From the NCBI GenBank assembly GCA_002498985.1, contig DAJO01000046.1, positions 1-15,538 of the forward strand: a stretch of DNA of 15,538 nucleotides, written 5' to 3'. The notes under the pieces were generated by a model. The model searched no databases and had not been told where the DNA came from. It saw only the letters and a list, made by a program, of their open reading frames with translations. The stretch comes from Euryarchaeota archaeon UBA257. GTDB lineage: Archaea > Thermoplasmatota > Poseidoniia > Poseidoniales > Thalassarchaeaceae. Position 1 is the first letter of the stretch, and the number at the start of each line of letters is the position of its first letter. The translations under genes were made by a program, and so were the position numbers. Shown piece after piece: positions 14,554 through 15,538 of the stretch.

Positions 14554-15538
14554 TGCCTCGAAGAGATGATTTGGAACGAATAGTTATTCTTGGAAGCGGA
14601 CCTATTCGAATTGGGCAAGCAGCGGAGTTTGATTTTTCAGGTTCTCAAGCTTGTAGGGCGCTTAGAGATGATGGATATGAAGTGATTCTAATCAATTCAA
14701 ACCCCGCCACCATACAAAACGACCCTGAAATGGCTGATAGAATATATATCGAGCCATTATTACCAGAAGTTGTTAAGCGTATTTTAGAAATCGAAAAGCC
14801 TGATGCAATTCTTGCAGGTATGGGTGGTCAAACCGCTTTGAATATTGCTATGGCTTTGGCGCATGATGGTTCCTTAGATGAGCTTGGAGTTGAGTTAATT
14901 GGCTGTAATTTAGCATCAATTGATGAAGCCGAAGATAGAGACCTATTCAAAAAAGTCTGTGAAGAGATTGACCTTCCAGTTTGTAAAGCAATAGCTTGTG
15001 ATTCTATCGATGAAGTAATTCAAGCGGCAAATACATTGGGTGTTTTCCCACTTTTAATCAGACCTGCTTTTACACTAGGGGGATTGGGAGGCGGAACTGC
15101 ATTTAATATGGGTGAACTAGTGGAAATTGCCAGCCAAGGGATATTACATTCTGCCATAGGTCAAGTATTGATTGAAGTTAGTATTCTCGGATGGCAAGAA
15201 CATGAATATGAAGTTATGAGAGATGATGCAGATAATGCGATTATTGTATGTACTATGGAAAATTTAGATCCCATGGGGGTCCATACAGGTGAATCAGTGG
15301 TTGTTGCACCGCAACAAACTCTTTCAGATAGAGATCATCAAAAGTTAAGAAATGCTGCATTAAAATTAATTCGCCGATTGAATATCAAAGGAGGTTGTAA
15401 TGTCCAATTTGCTGTAGATCAAAGTAATGGTGAATATAGAGTGATAGAAGTCAATCCAAGAGTTTCTCGTTCTTCTGCCTTAGCATCTAAAGCGACTGGT
15501 TACCCAATTGCTAGAATGGCTGCTTTAATCGCAGTAGG
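14553..15538 (+). CDS. carB: Carbamoyl-phosphate synthase large subunit, 3' end outside window
   Basis: The synthetase subunit uses two ATP, bicarbonate and ammonia delivered by CarA to make carbamoyl phosphate. The first 328 codons are present, covering the first ATP-grasp (carboxyphosphate) domain; a full protein is usually about 1050-1080 residues. Visible motifs are GSGPIRIGQAAEFDFSG (14-30), SNPATIQND (49-57, usually NPATIMTD), MGGQTALN (90-97), RPAFTLGGLGGGTA (170-183), MGVHTGES (241-248) and the family signature EVNPRVSRSSALASKATG (299-316). The GTG start is supported by a perfect GAGGTGA ribosome site and the overlap with carA. No break is seen up to the window end. The reading frame is open at base 15538, so the gene is truncated only by the window. 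Confidence 0.96.
   Translation, partial: MPRRDDLERIVILGSGPIRIGQAAEFDFSGSQACRALRDDGYEVILINSNPATIQNDPEMADRIYIEPLLPEVVKRILEIEKPDAILAGMGGQTALNIAMALAHDGSLDELGVELIGCNLASIDEAEDRDLFKKVCEEIDLPVCKAIACDSIDEVIQAANTLGVFPLLIRPAFTLGGLGGGTAFNMGELVEIASQGILHSAIGQVLIEVSILGWQEHEYEVMRDDADNAIIVCTMENLDPMGVHTGESVVVAPQQTLSDRDHQKLRNAALKLIRRLNIKGGCNVQFAVDQSNGEYRVIEVNPRVSRSSALASKATGYPIARMAALIAV

Noticed and set aside
1..15538. tRNA, rRNA, CRISPR, transposase, integrase or att site
   Set aside because: None found by eye: gaps are short, no regular direct repeats or cloverleaf-like sequences were seen, and all genes look native in composition. A tRNAscan or CRISPR search would settle this.
654..15538. A defence or toxin-antitoxin system among the small genes
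   Set aside because: The small unknown genes at 4020 and 4376 are membrane proteins without nuclease, toxin or DNA-binding motifs, and no recognised defence effector lies in the window.

Overview
The window is a gene-dense, AT-rich stretch of what is very probably an archaeal chromosome: 17 protein genes, no intergenic gap longer than about 120 bases, and no RNA gene, insertion sequence, CRISPR array or phage gene that I can see. The archaeal call rests mainly on a textbook archaeal tRNA cytidine-56 2'-O-methyltransferase (aTrm56, 12602-13168). An archaeal-type TraB membrane protein and a bidirectional TATA-like promoter geometry also support it. The mix of bacterial-type folate synthesis, thiolase, flotillin and acidic lipoproteins with low GC suggests a marine planktonic euryarchaeon such as Marine Group II (Poseidoniales). 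That lineage is inference, not something the sequence proves.

Layout. (1) 1-529, minus: start of a divergent NAD kinase, cut by the window edge. (2) 654-1706, plus: secreted lipoprotein with an EF-hand-like calcium loop. (3) 1758-8048, plus: a long codirectional run made of an ABC exporter, a PaaI-type hotdog thioesterase overlapping it by 8 bases, two small unknown membrane proteins, an NfeD-like OB-fold membrane protein, a flotillin, and a thiolase. (4) 8045-11869, minus: a compact four-gene operon read as folP (dihydropteroate synthase), TraB-family protein, YeiH/UPF0324 putative sulfate exporter and TauE/SafE sulfite exporter. Its last gene overlaps the thiolase tail to tail by 4 bases. 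(5) 11925-15538, plus: unknown four-helix membrane protein, aTrm56, carA and carB (cut by the window end), with 4-base and 1-base overlaps at two of the three junctions.

How the genes may work together. NfeD-like plus flotillin is the recognised pair that organises membrane microdomains. Here it sits among small membrane proteins, an exporter and two acyl-CoA enzymes, so a membrane or lipid theme is possible but unproven. The two sulfur-anion exporter families side by side suggest removal of sulfite or sulfate, again by family inference. carA-carB makes carbamoyl phosphate for pyrimidines and arginine. Nothing here is a clear-cut new system. The best candidates for a second look are the flotillin neighbourhood, the paired sulfur exporters with TraB, the long CarA N-terminal extension, the unusual NAD kinase, and the compact folP/11925 divergent promoter.
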